From contig JAKBAM010000033.1 in assembly GCA_021809105.1 (NCBI GenBank), positions 1 to 33,910 on the forward strand: DNA of 33,910 nucleotides, in the 5' to 3' direction. The DNA comes from Actinomycetes bacterium (GTDB lineage Bacteria > Actinomycetota > Acidimicrobiia > Acidimicrobiales > Palsa-688). Positions 6,613 to 15,327 of this stretch are shown piece after piece; the first letter of the stretch is position 1, and each line of letters starts with the position of its first letter. The notes under the pieces are model-generated. The model worked only from the letters and a program-made list of their open reading frames with translations. It was not told the origin of the DNA and did not search any database. The position numbers and the translations under genes are program-made.

Positions 6613-7947
6613 TCAGATGCCTCCCACGAAACGTCCAGGCGACAGGATGCGACCGGGATCGAACTGTTCCTTGACCCGTTGCATCAACTCCAGCCCGGCT
6701 ACCGGACCCCAGGCGTCGAGCGTGCCCAGCATGCCCGGGGGCCCGTCGAGGACGACCACCGAGCCGTTCCATCTCCCGGTTCCCGCCCGAAGGCGGCTCA
6801 CCAGATCGGCGACGGCGTCGGGAGCGGCGCCCGCAGGGAGACCCAACATCAACGAGCCGACCCCAGCGGATCCGCGCGCGTGGGCGGCGAGGCCAGTGGC
6901 CTCCGAGGCGGCGTCGAACGCGCCCAGCAGGAGCGGAAGAGCGTCGAGCTCGGTAGTCGCGCGTATCAGCACCCCCCCAGGGTCGACAGGGAGGCGACCC
7001 CACCAGGGAGGTGCCAGATCACTCAGACATATGGGGGAGCTCCCGTTGCGGGGGCTCGTGGCGAAGGAGTGGGCGGCGGTCGCAAGCCGTGCGCCCAGCG
7101 CGGCCGCGCGGGCGTCGATGGTGGCCGACGGCCCCTCTAGCATGACGGTCAGGGCGGCCGGGCCCTGCGGTGGTCGATCAAGCTCGACGGCGACGGCCAC
7201 CGCCTGGGACTGCACGACGGCTTGGACCAACGCCGAGGCCCCGGCCGGCGTGCCGGCGGTGGCCGTCACCCATCTGCTGGCCGGTGGGCGGGGATGGAGG
7301 CGGAAGACCACCTCGGCCAGGACGCCCAGAGTGCCCCAGGATCCGTGCAACAACTTGCCGAGGTCGTAGCCGGCCACGTTCTTGACCACCTTGCCGCCGG
7401 TGTGCGCCACTGTCCCGTCGGCCCGGACGAACGTCGCTCCGATCAGCAGGTCGCGTAATGTGCCAAAGCCCAGCCGGCTGGGTCCGCTCAGCCCGTGGGC
7501 CACCAGACCCCCGACGGTGGCGCCGGGCCAATGGCCGTCGACGGCGAGGCGCTGCCCGGCCCTGGCGAGCGCCGCCTGCAGGTCATCGAGTGCCGTCCCG
7601 GCCCGGACCACCACCACCAAGTCGCCGGCGACGTGCTCGACGACGCCGGCCATTCCCTTGGTATTCGCGACGACATCCACCCGCTCCGGAGCCGGCCCCC
7701 ACGACAGGCGGGTGCCGCCGCCGGAAGGGACCACGGCCAGGTCATGACGGGTGGCTGCCCGCATGAGAGCGGAGAGCGCCGCTGTGCTGACCGGTCGGGC
7801 AACGAAACGGGGAACGAACCCGCCCACCGCGTCGCCCGAACCGCCCAGGCGCAAGTGCTCGGTTCCCACCGCCTCGGACAGCGAGGCGGCCAGGGAGCCC
7901 GGGGAAGAGACGGTCGACGGGGCGGCCGACGGGTCGGGCGGCCCCAT
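6613..7947 (-). CDS. glcE: Glycolate oxidase FAD-binding subunit GlcE
   Basis: 444 aa from the ATG at 7947, whose A is shared with the glcD stop (TGATG). The longer upstream frame inside glcD is unlikely to be used. The N-terminal half is a PCMH-type FAD-binding domain: VVPSGGGTRLSWG, a GATVGGLVAHGLSGPSRLG turn, and GGKVVKNVAGYDLGKLLHGS. The C-terminal part is a shortened oxidase domain ending EQFDPGRILSPGRF, as in GlcE. It works with GlcD and GlcF as the second flavin subunit. The gene fits between glcD and glcF with no intergenic space. Confidence 0.93.
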   Translation of the reverse strand: MGPPDPSAAPSTVSSPGSLAASLSEAVGTEHLRLGGSGDAVGGFVPRFVARPVSTAALSALMRAATRHDLAVVPSGGGTRLSWGPAPERVDVVANTKGMAGVVEHVAGDLVVVVRAGTALDDLQAALARAGQRLAVDGHWPGATVGGLVAHGLSGPSRLGFGTLRDLLIGATFVRADGTVAHTGGKVVKNVAGYDLGKLLHGSWGTLGVLAEVVFRLHPRPPASRWVTATAGTPAGASALVQAVVQSQAVAVAVELDRPPQGPAALTVMLEGPSATIDARAAALGARLATAAHSFATSPRNGSSPICLSDLAPPWWGRLPVDPGGVLIRATTELDALPLLLGAFDAASEATGLAAHARGSAGVGSLMLGLPAGAAPDAVADLVSRLRAGTGRWNGSVVVLDGPPGMLGTLDAWGPVAGLELMQRVKEQFDPGRILSPGRFVGGI

Positions 7948-9407
7948 CAGAAAGAGTCCGCAACGCCGGCGCTCACCAGGGGATGGGGCCCGGAGCGTCG
8001 CCCGGGAACTTCGCCGCACAGCCGGGGCGTCGGGAATACCTTGCCCGGGTTCGAGAGACCCTCGGGATCGAAGGCGCAGCGGACCAACTGCATGGTGTCC
8101 AGGTCGTCATCGCTGAACATTCGGGGCATGTACCTGGCCTTGTCCGAGCCGACGCCGTGCTCCCCCGTGATCGACCCCCCGAGCTCGATGCATAGATCAA
8201 GGATGGCCCCCGACACCTCCTCCGCTCGCTCGGCCTGGCCCTCCTCGGCGTCGTCGAAGAGGACCAAGGGATGCAGGTTGCCGTCGCCGGCATGGAACAC
8301 GTTGGCGACTCGGACGCCGGCCGCCGCCGACAGAGCAGCGATGCGGCGCAACGCCTCGGGGAGCGCGGTGCGGGGAATCACCCCGTCCTGGACGATGTAG
8401 TCAGGGCTGATCCTCCCCACCGCCGCGAAAGCCGACTTGCGGCCCTTCCAGATCAACGCTCGCTCCCGGTCGTCGGCGGCCACACGCAGCTCGAAGGCGC
8501 CGTGCTCCTCGCAGTGACGCATCACGTCGTCGAACTCGTGGGTAGCGTCAGCCGCGGCGCCGTCGACCTCGACCACCAACACCGCTCCCGCGCCGGCCGG
8601 GTAGCCGCAGTGGACGGCGGCCTCAGCGGCTTCGATCGCCAAGGCGTCCATCATCTCGATGGCCGCCGGAACCAAGCCGGCACCGATGATCGCCGACACT
8701 GCGGCCCCGGCGGCGTCGGTGCTCTCGAAGCCGGCCAGCAGGGTCCGCACCGCCTCGGGGCTGCGGGTCAGCCGCACCGTGATCTCACCGGCTATCCCCA
8801 GCGTCCCCTCCGAACCGACCATCACGCCCAGCAAGTCGTAGCCGGGGGGGTCGGGTGCCTTTCCGCCGATGGCGACCAGGTCGCCCTGGGGCGTCACCCA
8901 CCGCAGCCCGGTGACATGGTTGGCAGTAAACCCGTACTTCAAGCAGTGGGCGCCGCCGGAGTTCTCCGCCACGTTGCCGCCCACACTGCAGACCTGCTGG
9001 CTGGAAGGGTCGGGAGCGAAGTAGTAACCGTAAGGGCCGGCGGCCCTGGTCACGTCGAGGTTGACGACTCCTGGCTCGACAACGGCCCGCTGATTGGAAG
9101 GGTCGATCTCGACGATGCGGCGCATGCGGGAGGTCACGATCAGCACGCCGTCAGCGTGGGGGAGCGCCCCGCCCGACAGGCCGGTACCGGACCCCCGGGC
9201 CACGAACGGCACGCCACCCGCCGCGCAGGCCCGCACCACAGTCGCCAACTCCGCCGCGGTGGTCGGCAGGACCACCAGGGCCGGCGTGACCTTGTAATGG
9301 GCCAGACCGTCGCACTCGTAGGTTCGGCGGCGCTGCGGATCATCTATCACCGCTTCGGACCCGAGCGCAGAGCGCAACGTCTCGGCTAGCGCCGCCATCG
9401 GCGTCAC
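7947..9407 (-). CDS. glcD: Glycolate oxidase catalytic FAD subunit GlcD
   Basis: A 486-aa FAD-linked oxidase. The FAD-binding PCMH domain shows PFVARGSGTGLSGGALP and CSVGGNVAENSGGAHCLKYG. The C-terminal FAD-oxidase domain shows FHAGDGNLHPLVLFD and GSITGEHGVG, the metal- and substrate-binding motifs of the GlcD / D-lactate dehydrogenase group. Presence of glcE and glcF directly downstream favours glycolate over lactate. The ATG at 9407 follows the stop of the SRPBCC gene by 4 nt. An alternative is another 2-hydroxyacid dehydrogenase with the same subunit plan. Confidence 0.94.
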   Translation of the reverse strand: MTPMAALAETLRSALGSEAVIDDPQRRRTYECDGLAHYKVTPALVVLPTTAAELATVVRACAAGGVPFVARGSGTGLSGGALPHADGVLIVTSRMRRIVEIDPSNQRAVVEPGVVNLDVTRAAGPYGYYFAPDPSSQQVCSVGGNVAENSGGAHCLKYGFTANHVTGLRWVTPQGDLVAIGGKAPDPPGYDLLGVMVGSEGTLGIAGEITVRLTRSPEAVRTLLAGFESTDAAGAAVSAIIGAGLVPAAIEMMDALAIEAAEAAVHCGYPAGAGAVLVVEVDGAAADATHEFDDVMRHCEEHGAFELRVAADDRERALIWKGRKSAFAAVGRISPDYIVQDGVIPRTALPEALRRIAALSAAAGVRVANVFHAGDGNLHPLVLFDDAEEGQAERAEEVSGAILDLCIELGGSITGEHGVGSDKARYMPRMFSDDDLDTMQLVRCAFDPEGLSNPGKVFPTPRLCGEVPGRRSGPHPLVSAGVADSF

Positions 9408-9411
9408 GTGG

Positions 9412-9873
9412 TCATGCCTCCGCTGCCCTCTTGATGGCCGCCAGGGTGGCCGGGATCCCTGATTTGGCCGCCTCGCTTCGGTTGTCCATCTCGGCTTGTG
9501 CGTCAGCCCCGAACCGTTCCTCGAACATCGCCACCCCCTCGGGCAGCAGTTCCCACGCCTCGGTCAACTCCGTCCCTGCGCCGGCTGGCACGAGCGTGTA
9601 GCCCCAACGGGCAAATTTCCCTCCAACCACGAAAGCGAACTCGCTCCCTCGATCGGCCGCCACTACCTGCGAACGCGTCTCCCAGGTCCGCTCCGGCAAC
9701 TCGTTGCGACCGGTGAACCACGAACCGACCTGCGGGCCTTCCCCATCGTCCCACCAGCACGCCCTGCACACCGGACTCCACTCCCCCATGCGGGTCACGT
9801 CGGCGACCATGTCGTAGACGTCCTCGGGAGGCCGGGCGATCAGGATCGACTCAGTGCGGCTCAGCTCGGTCAT
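9412..9873 (-). CDS. SRPBCC / polyketide-cyclase-like protein
   Basis: 153 aa from the ATG at 9873 (MTELSRTESILIARPPEDVY). The longer upstream frame is low-complexity and lies opposite other sequence. The order of strands and helices fits the SRPBCC 'polyketide cyclase/dehydrase' group: ARPPEDVYDMVADVTRMGEWSP near the start, WWDDGEGPQVGSWFTGRN, then WGYTLVPAGAGTELTEAWEL and a long C-terminal helix. The ligand is unknown. It lies 4 nt upstream of glcD and 43 nt downstream of the PPOX-class gene, so it may share their transcript. Confidence 0.88.
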   Translation of the reverse strand: MTELSRTESILIARPPEDVYDMVADVTRMGEWSPVCRACWWDDGEGPQVGSWFTGRNELPERTWETRSQVVAADRGSEFAFVVGGKFARWGYTLVPAGAGTELTEAWELLPEGVAMFEERFGADAQAEMDNRSEAAKSGIPATLAAIKRAAEA

Positions 9874-9916
9874 CTGCCCATTCTGGCCGAGCGCGGCGGG
9901 GCCGACCACTGCGATG

Positions 9917-10336
9917 CTAGGAGCTCGCCGCCGACCACCCCGACCAACGTTGCACCGTGACGGCGAGCACCGCGCCGGCCGGGCTCCGCTGCTGGTACTG
10001 CGCGTAGCGGGAGGCCAGCCGGCCCCACGCCCGCTCCGCCTCGTCCGAGCCCGGATCGAGCAGGCGGGCATAACCGTCTGCCCGCGCCCACCACAGTTGA
10101 TCCCAGTCGTCGCTGAACTCGTCGACGAGGAGCGCCACCTGAGGGTTCTCTGCGATGTTGGCCAGTCGCCGCAGCGCGGTGGTGCGCTTCGGTTTGTGGT
10201 CCACAGCGCTGAACAACGTGTCCCCTTCGACGGCGAACACCAGCGGAACGAGGTGGGGACGGCCCGCGCGGTCGCACGTGGCCAGGCGGGCCACCCGGGC
10301 GTGAACGAAGCGCCGGCGGGCTTCTTCGCCGGTCAC
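9917..10336 (-). CDS. PPOX-class F420-dependent oxidoreductase (TIGR03668-like)
   Basis: 139 aa from GTG 10336, which overlaps the LLM gene's TGA by 4 nt. It has the split-barrel flavin/F420-binding fold: ARLATCDRAGRPHLVPLVFA, then TLFSAVDHKPKRTTALRRL and NIAENPQVALLVDEFSDDW, and ends with LAVTVQRWSGWSA. The KPKRT stretch fits the phosphate- and cofactor-binding region of the family. These proteins use deazaflavin F420 in many actinobacteria; the substrate is not known. Overlap with another F420-type enzyme suggests a joint function. Confidence 0.88.
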   Translation of the reverse strand: MTGEEARRRFVHARVARLATCDRAGRPHLVPLVFAVEGDTLFSAVDHKPKRTTALRRLANIAENPQVALLVDEFSDDWDQLWWARADGYARLLDPGSDEAERAWGRLASRYAQYQQRSPAGAVLAVTVQRWSGWSAASS

Positions 10337-11163
10337 TCCCCGTGGGCCTCGGCCACCGCCGATTCGAACTTGTCGAGCGCCGCCTCTACCGGTCCGCGCC
10401 CCGCAGACGGCAGCCAGTGGATCGCCCGGCGGAACCCGGCCTCCTCGAACTCGGCGATCACCCGAGCGTCGGCGGGCACTCCCATCACCATCAAGTCGAT
10501 GGGCCGCCCCGCCCGGGCTACCAGCTCTCCGGCCCGGTCCAGGATGTGGTTGCGCGCGTAGTTCGGCATCCACGCGTCGCCGAACGCCAGCACCCGGTCG
10601 ACAACGGTCGGCCCGTTGCCGCCCACCAGGACCGGTGGGTGTGGCCGCTGCGCCGGCTTCGGCCACGACCAGATCCGATCGAAGTTCACGTGTTCGCCGT
10701 GGTAGCTGGCCTCGTCCTCGGTCCAGATGGCCTTCATCGCCTCCACCCGTTCCCGCAGCAGGGCCATACGCCGGCGGGGATCGGTGCCGTGGTTCTCCAT
10801 CTCCTCCCGGTTCCATCCCGCGCCGACACCGAAGTCCACCCGGCCGCCGGAGAGGGCGTCCACGCTCGCCACCTCCTTGGCAGTGGTGATCGGGTCGCGC
10901 TCGACGACCAGGCAGATACCGCTCCCTATCCGCAACCGGGTGGTCGACACCGCCGCGGCCGTCATGGCCACGAACAGGTCGTAGGTATGGACGTACTTGC
11001 GCGGCAGGTCGCCGCCGCCAGGGTAAGGACTCGACCGGGATGCGGGGATGTGGGTGTGCTCCGGGAACAACAGCGACTCATGGCCCCGCTCCTCGACCAG
11101 CCGGGCCACTGCGCCAGGGTCGATCGCGTCGTGCGTGGGAAATATCGCTACACCAGTCTCCAT
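10333..11163 (-). CDS. LLM-class F420-dependent oxidoreductase
   Basis: 276 aa from ATG 11163 (METGVAIFPTHDAIDPGAVA); a TTG three codons upstream is less likely. It is a TIM-barrel of the luciferase-like monooxygenase class: GHESLLFPEHTHIPASR early, RIGSGICLVVERDPITTAKE, LSGGRVDFGVGAGWNREEME, and HPPVLVGGNGPTVVDRVLAF. These motifs match the TIGR03619 type of F420-dependent actinobacterial enzymes. It heads the minus-strand run and shares a 160-bp intergenic region with the divergent MFS gene. Confidence 0.92.
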   Translation of the reverse strand: METGVAIFPTHDAIDPGAVARLVEERGHESLLFPEHTHIPASRSSPYPGGGDLPRKYVHTYDLFVAMTAAAVSTTRLRIGSGICLVVERDPITTAKEVASVDALSGGRVDFGVGAGWNREEMENHGTDPRRRMALLRERVEAMKAIWTEDEASYHGEHVNFDRIWSWPKPAQRPHPPVLVGGNGPTVVDRVLAFGDAWMPNYARNHILDRAGELVARAGRPIDLMVMGVPADARVIAEFEEAGFRRAIHWLPSAGRGPVEAALDKFESAVAEAHGE

Positions 11164-11322
11164 CGGCGCCAAGCTACGCAGCCGCGGCGGTCTAGCGGAC
11201 CCGCGGGACAGTGATCGGTTCAGTCAGCGGCGCCGCCGATGTACCACGACATCGCACCGCGGCAAACCCGACCATGCTGTCTGGGATGCTCGGACCTCTG
11301 GCCGACCGGTGACAGGAGCTCG

Positions 11323-12651
11323 ATGATCGCCCGGTGGTGGAGGGACCTGTGGCCGACGTGGGTGGACCGCAACCTGCGGATCGTCCTAGTCGGCCGGGGG
11401 GCGATGAGTGTCGCCCGGGCCATATCGGGGGTGGTGACCGCTCTCTACCTCGCCGCTGATGGCTTCTCCGCACTCGGGATCGGCACCCTGTTCCTGGTGG
11501 TGACGGTGGTGTCGGCGCTCATCTCGACGGCGGTCGGGCTCACCTCGGACCGGGTGGGGCGCAAGCCGTACCTGATCGGCGTGCCGCTGCTGGCGGCGGC
11601 CTCCGCGGCGGTATTCGCCACGACACGGGCGCCGGCACTGCTGTTGGTCTTCGCGGCATTAGGAAGCTTCGGTCGTGGCCAGGGAGCGGGCGGAGGCACC
11701 GTCGGCCCCTACCAGCCCGCCGAGTCCGCCTTCGTGGCCGAAACGGTGCCGGCACCGGCGCGAGCCGCCGCTTTCGGGCGTCTGGCCTTCGTGTCGTCGG
11801 CGGGGGCGCTGGTCGGCAGCCTCCTCGCGGGCCTGGCTCGCAGCCGTCCCCACATGACGGCTGCGGCGGCGGTCGCGGCCTACCGACCGGCCTTCCTCGC
11901 CGCCTCGGTGCTGGCGGCGGTGGCAGCGGCAGCCGCGGTGTGGTTGCGCGAACCGGTAAGAACCCCGACGCGGCCGCAGGCGCCATCCCCGCCGGATCAA
12001 CCGGCGCAGCCCGTGGCGGCGACCCGGCGCAACGCGATGTCATGGCCCCGGCGGTCGTGGCCGGCGCTGTGGCGCCTCTGGGTCACCAACGGCGTCAACG
12101 GGCTGGGCATCGGCCTGCTCGGCCCGTTCGTGAGCTACTGGCTGGCTCGCCGCTACGGGGCCACCCCGGCGTCGATCGGTTTGCTGTTCGCGATCATCAA
12201 CCTGGGGTCGCTGGTGTCGACGTTGACCGCCGCGGGGGTCGGGCGCCGCCTCGGCACCGTGAGGGCCATCGTGGCGGTCCGGGCAATCGGCGGCCTCCTG
12301 ACGGTGCCAATGGTCCTCGCCCCGACGTTTTGGGCGGCGGGTGCGGTGTTCTTCGTCCGCATGTTGGCGCAGCGCACCGGCATGCCGCTACGCCAGTCCT
12401 TCACCCAGGATCTGGCTCATCCCGATGAACGCTCCAGCGTGGCCGCCCTGTCACTGCTGCCGGCCCAGGGGACGATGGCAGCCGGACAGGTACTCGCCGG
12501 TTACCTGTTCGACGAGGTAGCGCTGGCGGCTCCCTTCGAGCTGTCCGCGGTGTTCCAACTGGCGAACGCCGCCTTGTACGGCGTGCTGTTCGGACCGGCA
12601 AAACCCAAAGCAGGTTTCGAGCGCCACGAGCCGGAGGTCCCCGCTGCGTGA
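11323..12651 (+). CDS. MFS transporter
   Basis: A 442-aa major-facilitator protein with twelve predicted membrane segments in two halves, separated by a hydrophilic Pro/Gln-rich loop near residues 205-245. MFS motif A, SDRVGRKP, lies at residues 75-82 between TM2 and TM3. The start is set at ATG 11323 because GACAGGAGCTCG gives a good ribosome binding site; the reading frame extends upstream to 11239 in sequence of lower coding quality. Substrate unknown; drug-efflux-like by overall plan. The end converges on vapC across a short 7-bp tandem repeat. Confidence 0.9.
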   Translation: MIARWWRDLWPTWVDRNLRIVLVGRGAMSVARAISGVVTALYLAADGFSALGIGTLFLVVTVVSALISTAVGLTSDRVGRKPYLIGVPLLAAASAAVFATTRAPALLLVFAALGSFGRGQGAGGGTVGPYQPAESAFVAETVPAPARAAAFGRLAFVSSAGALVGSLLAGLARSRPHMTAAAAVAAYRPAFLAASVLAAVAAAAAVWLREPVRTPTRPQAPSPPDQPAQPVAATRRNAMSWPRRSWPALWRLWVTNGVNGLGIGLLGPFVSYWLARRYGATPASIGLLFAIINLGSLVSTLTAAGVGRRLGTVRAIVAVRAIGGLLTVPMVLAPTFWAAGAVFFVRMLAQRTGMPLRQSFTQDLAHPDERSSVAALSLLPAQGTMAAGQVLAGYLFDEVALAAPFELSAVFQLANAALYGVLFGPAKPKAGFERHEPEVPAA

Positions 12652-12694
12652 CGCCGCTGCTCAGCGGCAACATGGGCTCCTTCCGGCCGTGGTC

Positions 12695-12729
12695 GCGTTG
12701 GGCGTTGGGCGTTGGGCGTTGGGCGTTGG
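12695..12729. repeat. Five tandem copies of GCGTTGG
   Basis: Five perfect 7-bp units (GCGTTGG), followed by a partial unit GCGTGG at 12730-12735. It lies between the convergent MFS and vapC genes, outside either coding sequence. Confidence 0.95.
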
Positions 12730-12745
12730 GCGTGGTGGCGTCACG

Positions 12746-13174
12746 TCACGGTCTGAGCGGATTGAGCCAGGTCAGCTCCGGGAAGCGGGCGAAGTCGGAG
12801 TCGGCGCTGACGACCGCCAAACCGTGCTCGAGGGCAAGCGCAGCGAGCGCCGCGTCGCTGACCAGGTTGCCCCGGAGGTCGAGGTCGCATACCAGCCGCT
12901 CGAGGATTTGCCTGTACCCGCGGCCGGGCTGAGGCACCCACGCGGCCGGGGCATCGAGCCAATCGGCGACGAAGGACCACGCGTCGGACGGAGTGAGCGG
13001 GGCGGGCAAGGCGCGCGGGTGGGTCATGATGCGCACGAACGCCAGCAGTGACTGCCAGGGGAGCCCGACCCGGCGATTGCCGTTGAGTGCTTCTTCGAGC
13101 CAGTCACGGGCCGAGGTATGAGAGCGGGACTGCTCGTCGACGGCATAGAGCAGGATGTTGGCGTCGACGAGCAT
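12746..13174 (-). CDS. vapC: PIN-domain ribonuclease toxin VapC
   Basis: A 142-aa PIN domain. The first conserved acid is D4 in MLVDANILLYAVD. The later acids are D107 (LVSDAAL) and the D125/D127 pair in VVSADSDFARF. The central WQSLLAFVRIMTHPRAL region matches the mycobacterial PIN subgroup (TIGR00028-like). VapC toxins cut specific RNAs using Mg2+ held by these acids. The start codon overlaps the vapB stop (TGATG), so toxin translation is coupled to the antitoxin. No truncation is visible; the pair looks functional. Confidence 0.93.
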   Translation of the reverse strand: MLVDANILLYAVDEQSRSHTSARDWLEEALNGNRRVGLPWQSLLAFVRIMTHPRALPAPLTPSDAWSFVADWLDAPAAWVPQPGRGYRQILERLVCDLDLRGNLVSDAALAALALEHGLAVVSADSDFARFPELTWLNPLRP

Positions 13175-13404
13175 CAGCGGGTAATCGGGCCCTCCAGGAC
13201 CTCGAGGGCATCAGCGACGTTGGAGACGTCGACGCTCAGCCCGAGCGGGGCAGTGCGCTGCCGGAACGGCGGCCGGTCTGGCTGCACCAACAGGGCTCGA
13301 CGGATCAGCTCATTGACCGCCTCGGACATGCCTAGGCGGCGGCTACGCCGCAAAGCATCGACGGCCCGGGCGGTATCATCATCGAACTCCACGGTCGTCC
13401 TCAT
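13174..13404 (-). CDS. vapB: Ribbon-helix-helix antitoxin VapB
   Basis: 76 aa. The N-terminal MRTTVEFDDDTARAVDALRR strand and helix, with SRRLGMSEAVNELIRRAL, form the ribbon-helix-helix DNA-binding dimer. The C-terminal ~30 residues would wrap the VapC active site. It precedes and overlaps vapC. Self-repression through the direct repeats just upstream of its start is likely. Confidence 0.92.
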   Translation of the reverse strand: MRTTVEFDDDTARAVDALRRSRRLGMSEAVNELIRRALLVQPDRPPFRQRTAPLGLSVDVSNVADALEVLEGPITR

Positions 13405-13407
13405 GCT

Positions 13408-13441
13408 GAGATTTTAGCACGGGCGTGCGCGAGAATTAGCA
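13408..13441 (-). promoter_or_regulatory. Direct repeats upstream of vapBC
   Basis: Two near-identical copies lie 4-37 nt upstream of the vapB ATG: GAGATTTTAGCA (13408-13419) and GAGAATTAGCA (13431-13441), in the same orientation with an 11-bp spacer. They are much more AT-rich than the surroundings. Position and form fit a VapB autoregulatory operator overlapping the promoter. Confidence 0.5.
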
Positions 13442-13633
13442 TTCGAGTTTCTCCAAATCGGACCAGGACCGGAGTCATGGCTGAGCCGAGCCATTCCCCG
13501 ATCGCCGGCCCCGGGTGCCCCGTGCCTCGGGAGCCGCCCTGGCCTGGTTCGGCTCGCCCCAGGTGAGGGCGGCCCGCAAGGCTGGTGCGGTCGCGGCCGG
13601 CACCGGGATGTCGGGTTCCGCCAAACTGGTCGC

Positions 13634-14377
13634 GTGACCAAGCGAGTAGACGTGACCGTGCCCACCCCCGACGGCTCGTGCCCGTCGCTCCTCGTGACTC
13701 CTGACGGTGAGGGGCCGTGGCCGGCGGTCATCTTCTTCATGGATGCCGGAGGCGTCCGTCCCGCAATGGTCACGATGGCCGAACATCTCGCCGGCCTGGG
13801 CTATGTCGTGCTGCTGCCCGAGATGTACTACCGCCACGGGCCCTACGAGCCGTTCAACCTGGCCACGGCGTTCAGTGACGGCGACGAGCGGGCCCGGCTA
13901 TTCGGGATGATCGGGGGACTGACCAAAGCGATGGTGGCCAGCGACACCGGCGGATTCCTCGACTTCCTCGCCGGACGTCCCGAGGTGGGCGGCACCAAGG
14001 TCGGCACCACCGGATACTGCATGGGCGGCGGTCTTTCACTAACCGCCGCCGCCCACCACCCCGACCGGATCGCGGCGGCGGCGTCGTTCCACGGCGGCCA
14101 ACTGGCGTCCGACGCACCCGACAGCCCGCACCGCGTCGTCGGGCGGATCACCGGTCGGGTCTTGGTCGCCGGCGCCGAGGACGACGGGTCGTACCCGCCG
14201 GAACAGGCGGAGCTGCTCGAGCGGGCCCTCACTGAGGGGGGCGTCGATCACACCCTCGAGACCTATCCCGCCCACCACGGCTTCGCCGTTCCCGACAATC
14301 CGACCTACGACGAGGCTGCCGCCACCCGTCACTGGCAAGCGCTCCAGGATCTCTACGGGGCGACATTGACGAACTGA
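13634..14377 (+). CDS. Dienelactone hydrolase family protein
   Basis: A 247-aa alpha/beta hydrolase of the dienelactone hydrolase family, starting at GTG 13634. The nucleophile is Cys129 in GTTGYCMGGG, as in DLH enzymes rather than Ser hydrolases. The acid is probably D183 or D184 in VAGAEDDGSYPPEQ, and the base His215 in PAHHGFAVPD. Length matches the family. DLH enzymes open lactone rings in chloro-aromatic breakdown, but many homologues act on other esters; no aromatic pathway genes are nearby. It appears to be transcribed alone. Confidence 0.92.
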   Translation: MTKRVDVTVPTPDGSCPSLLVTPDGEGPWPAVIFFMDAGGVRPAMVTMAEHLAGLGYVVLLPEMYYRHGPYEPFNLATAFSDGDERARLFGMIGGLTKAMVASDTGGFLDFLAGRPEVGGTKVGTTGYCMGGGLSLTAAAHHPDRIAAAASFHGGQLASDAPDSPHRVVGRITGRVLVAGAEDDGSYPPEQAELLERALTEGGVDHTLETYPAHHGFAVPDNPTYDEAAATRHWQALQDLYGATLTN

Positions 14378-14560
14378 GGCGACCGGTCGGGACCGTTGCC
14401 CACCGCGGGGGACACCCGTCCCGGTCGGCGGCTCGTCGCCTGATCGCCGCAGGCCGGAGCAGTCAGCAGTCCCGTGGCGGCTAGCGGCTGACCATTCCGA
14501 GGAGGCGGGTGGTCCAAGACTTGTCGTTGTTCCGCGGTCCGCGAGGATGTAGGAAAGGGC

Positions 14561-15193
14561 GTGGACCTAATCAGACTCTTCCTGGATGGCGCTCGCTCGG
14601 TCGTACCAGCAATCGGTGACCCCGCAGTTGGAGAGGCCTGGGATCGTCCATCGGTGCTGGAGGACCAGTTGGTGGGTGGTCTTGCAGGTCATCTGGCACG
14701 CGGCGGCGTGTGGGTCGTCGCTGACTTCTTGGAGGCTGGTACGCCGGCCAACCCGTTGGACTTCGAGACGCCGGGCCAGTACATCGTTGGTGCCATCGGC
14801 GCCGCGTCGGCCAGTGCGCACCGAGCCAACCGCGAAACCGGCGCCGCCATTGCCGCGCTGCACCAGAACGAGCTCGTCGGTCAACTTGAAGGACGTCTCG
14901 CGTCACTCGAGGACGCGCTGAGCAAGATCGACCCTTGTCGGCTGGTCGCAGTCACCGGCGGCAAGGTCCTGCGCATAGCCGACTACCTGGCAACTCGCCT
15001 CGTTGAGCAGGTCGTCCACCTCGATGACCTGGCGCGCAGCGTCGGCCACGACCCTTGGCCATATCCGGAACAAGGCCGAGACGTGGCCATCGCCGTCGGA
15101 CTCGAAGCCGCCAGACTCCTCAGGGGCCAGCAAGCTGTCTTGCGTGCCCTGTTCCGGGGCGGCTTCGCCGAGAGCACCTTTCCTGTGATCTAA
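14561..15193 (+). CDS. MDMPI/DinB-like domain protein
   Basis: A 210-aa helical protein starting at GTG 14561, preceded by AGGAAAGGGC. The pattern fits the mycothiol-dependent maleylpyruvate isomerase N-terminal domain (DinB-like four-helix bundle). WDRPSVLEDQLVGGLAGHLA is the first signature region, and RLVEQVVHLDDLARSVGHDP carries the paired acidic/His metal-site region. The exact reaction is unknown; relatives are often annotated only as TIGR03083 family. Mycothiol would be consistent with an actinobacterial host. Confidence 0.75.
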   Translation: MDLIRLFLDGARSVVPAIGDPAVGEAWDRPSVLEDQLVGGLAGHLARGGVWVVADFLEAGTPANPLDFETPGQYIVGAIGAASASAHRANRETGAAIAALHQNELVGQLEGRLASLEDALSKIDPCRLVAVTGGKVLRIADYLATRLVEQVVHLDDLARSVGHDPWPYPEQGRDVAIAVGLEAARLLRGQQAVLRALFRGGFAESTFPVI

Positions 15194-15269
15194 CGCCTCC
15201 CCCACTGCTGCTCGGCTGCCAACAGAGCAGTGACGTGGCGGCTCGCAAGCCACCGTCCGGACGCCGGGG

Positions 15270-15312
15270 TTGCGTTCCCCCAACCTGTGCGTATAATACT
15301 GAGTATGTATAC
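15270..15312 (+). promoter_or_regulatory. Promoter with PadR-type operator
   Basis: TTGCGT (15270-15275) and a perfect TATAAT (15292-15297) are 16 bp apart. Over and just after the -10 lies an AT-rich dyad, 15291-15312: ATACT-G-AGTAT at the centre, flanked by GTATA and TATAC. This fits a PadR repressor site and would shut off the padR-ABC-permease operon when occupied. The padR ATG lies 15 nt beyond the dyad. Confidence 0.6.
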
Positions 15313-15327
15313 GGGTTGGATCTAGCG

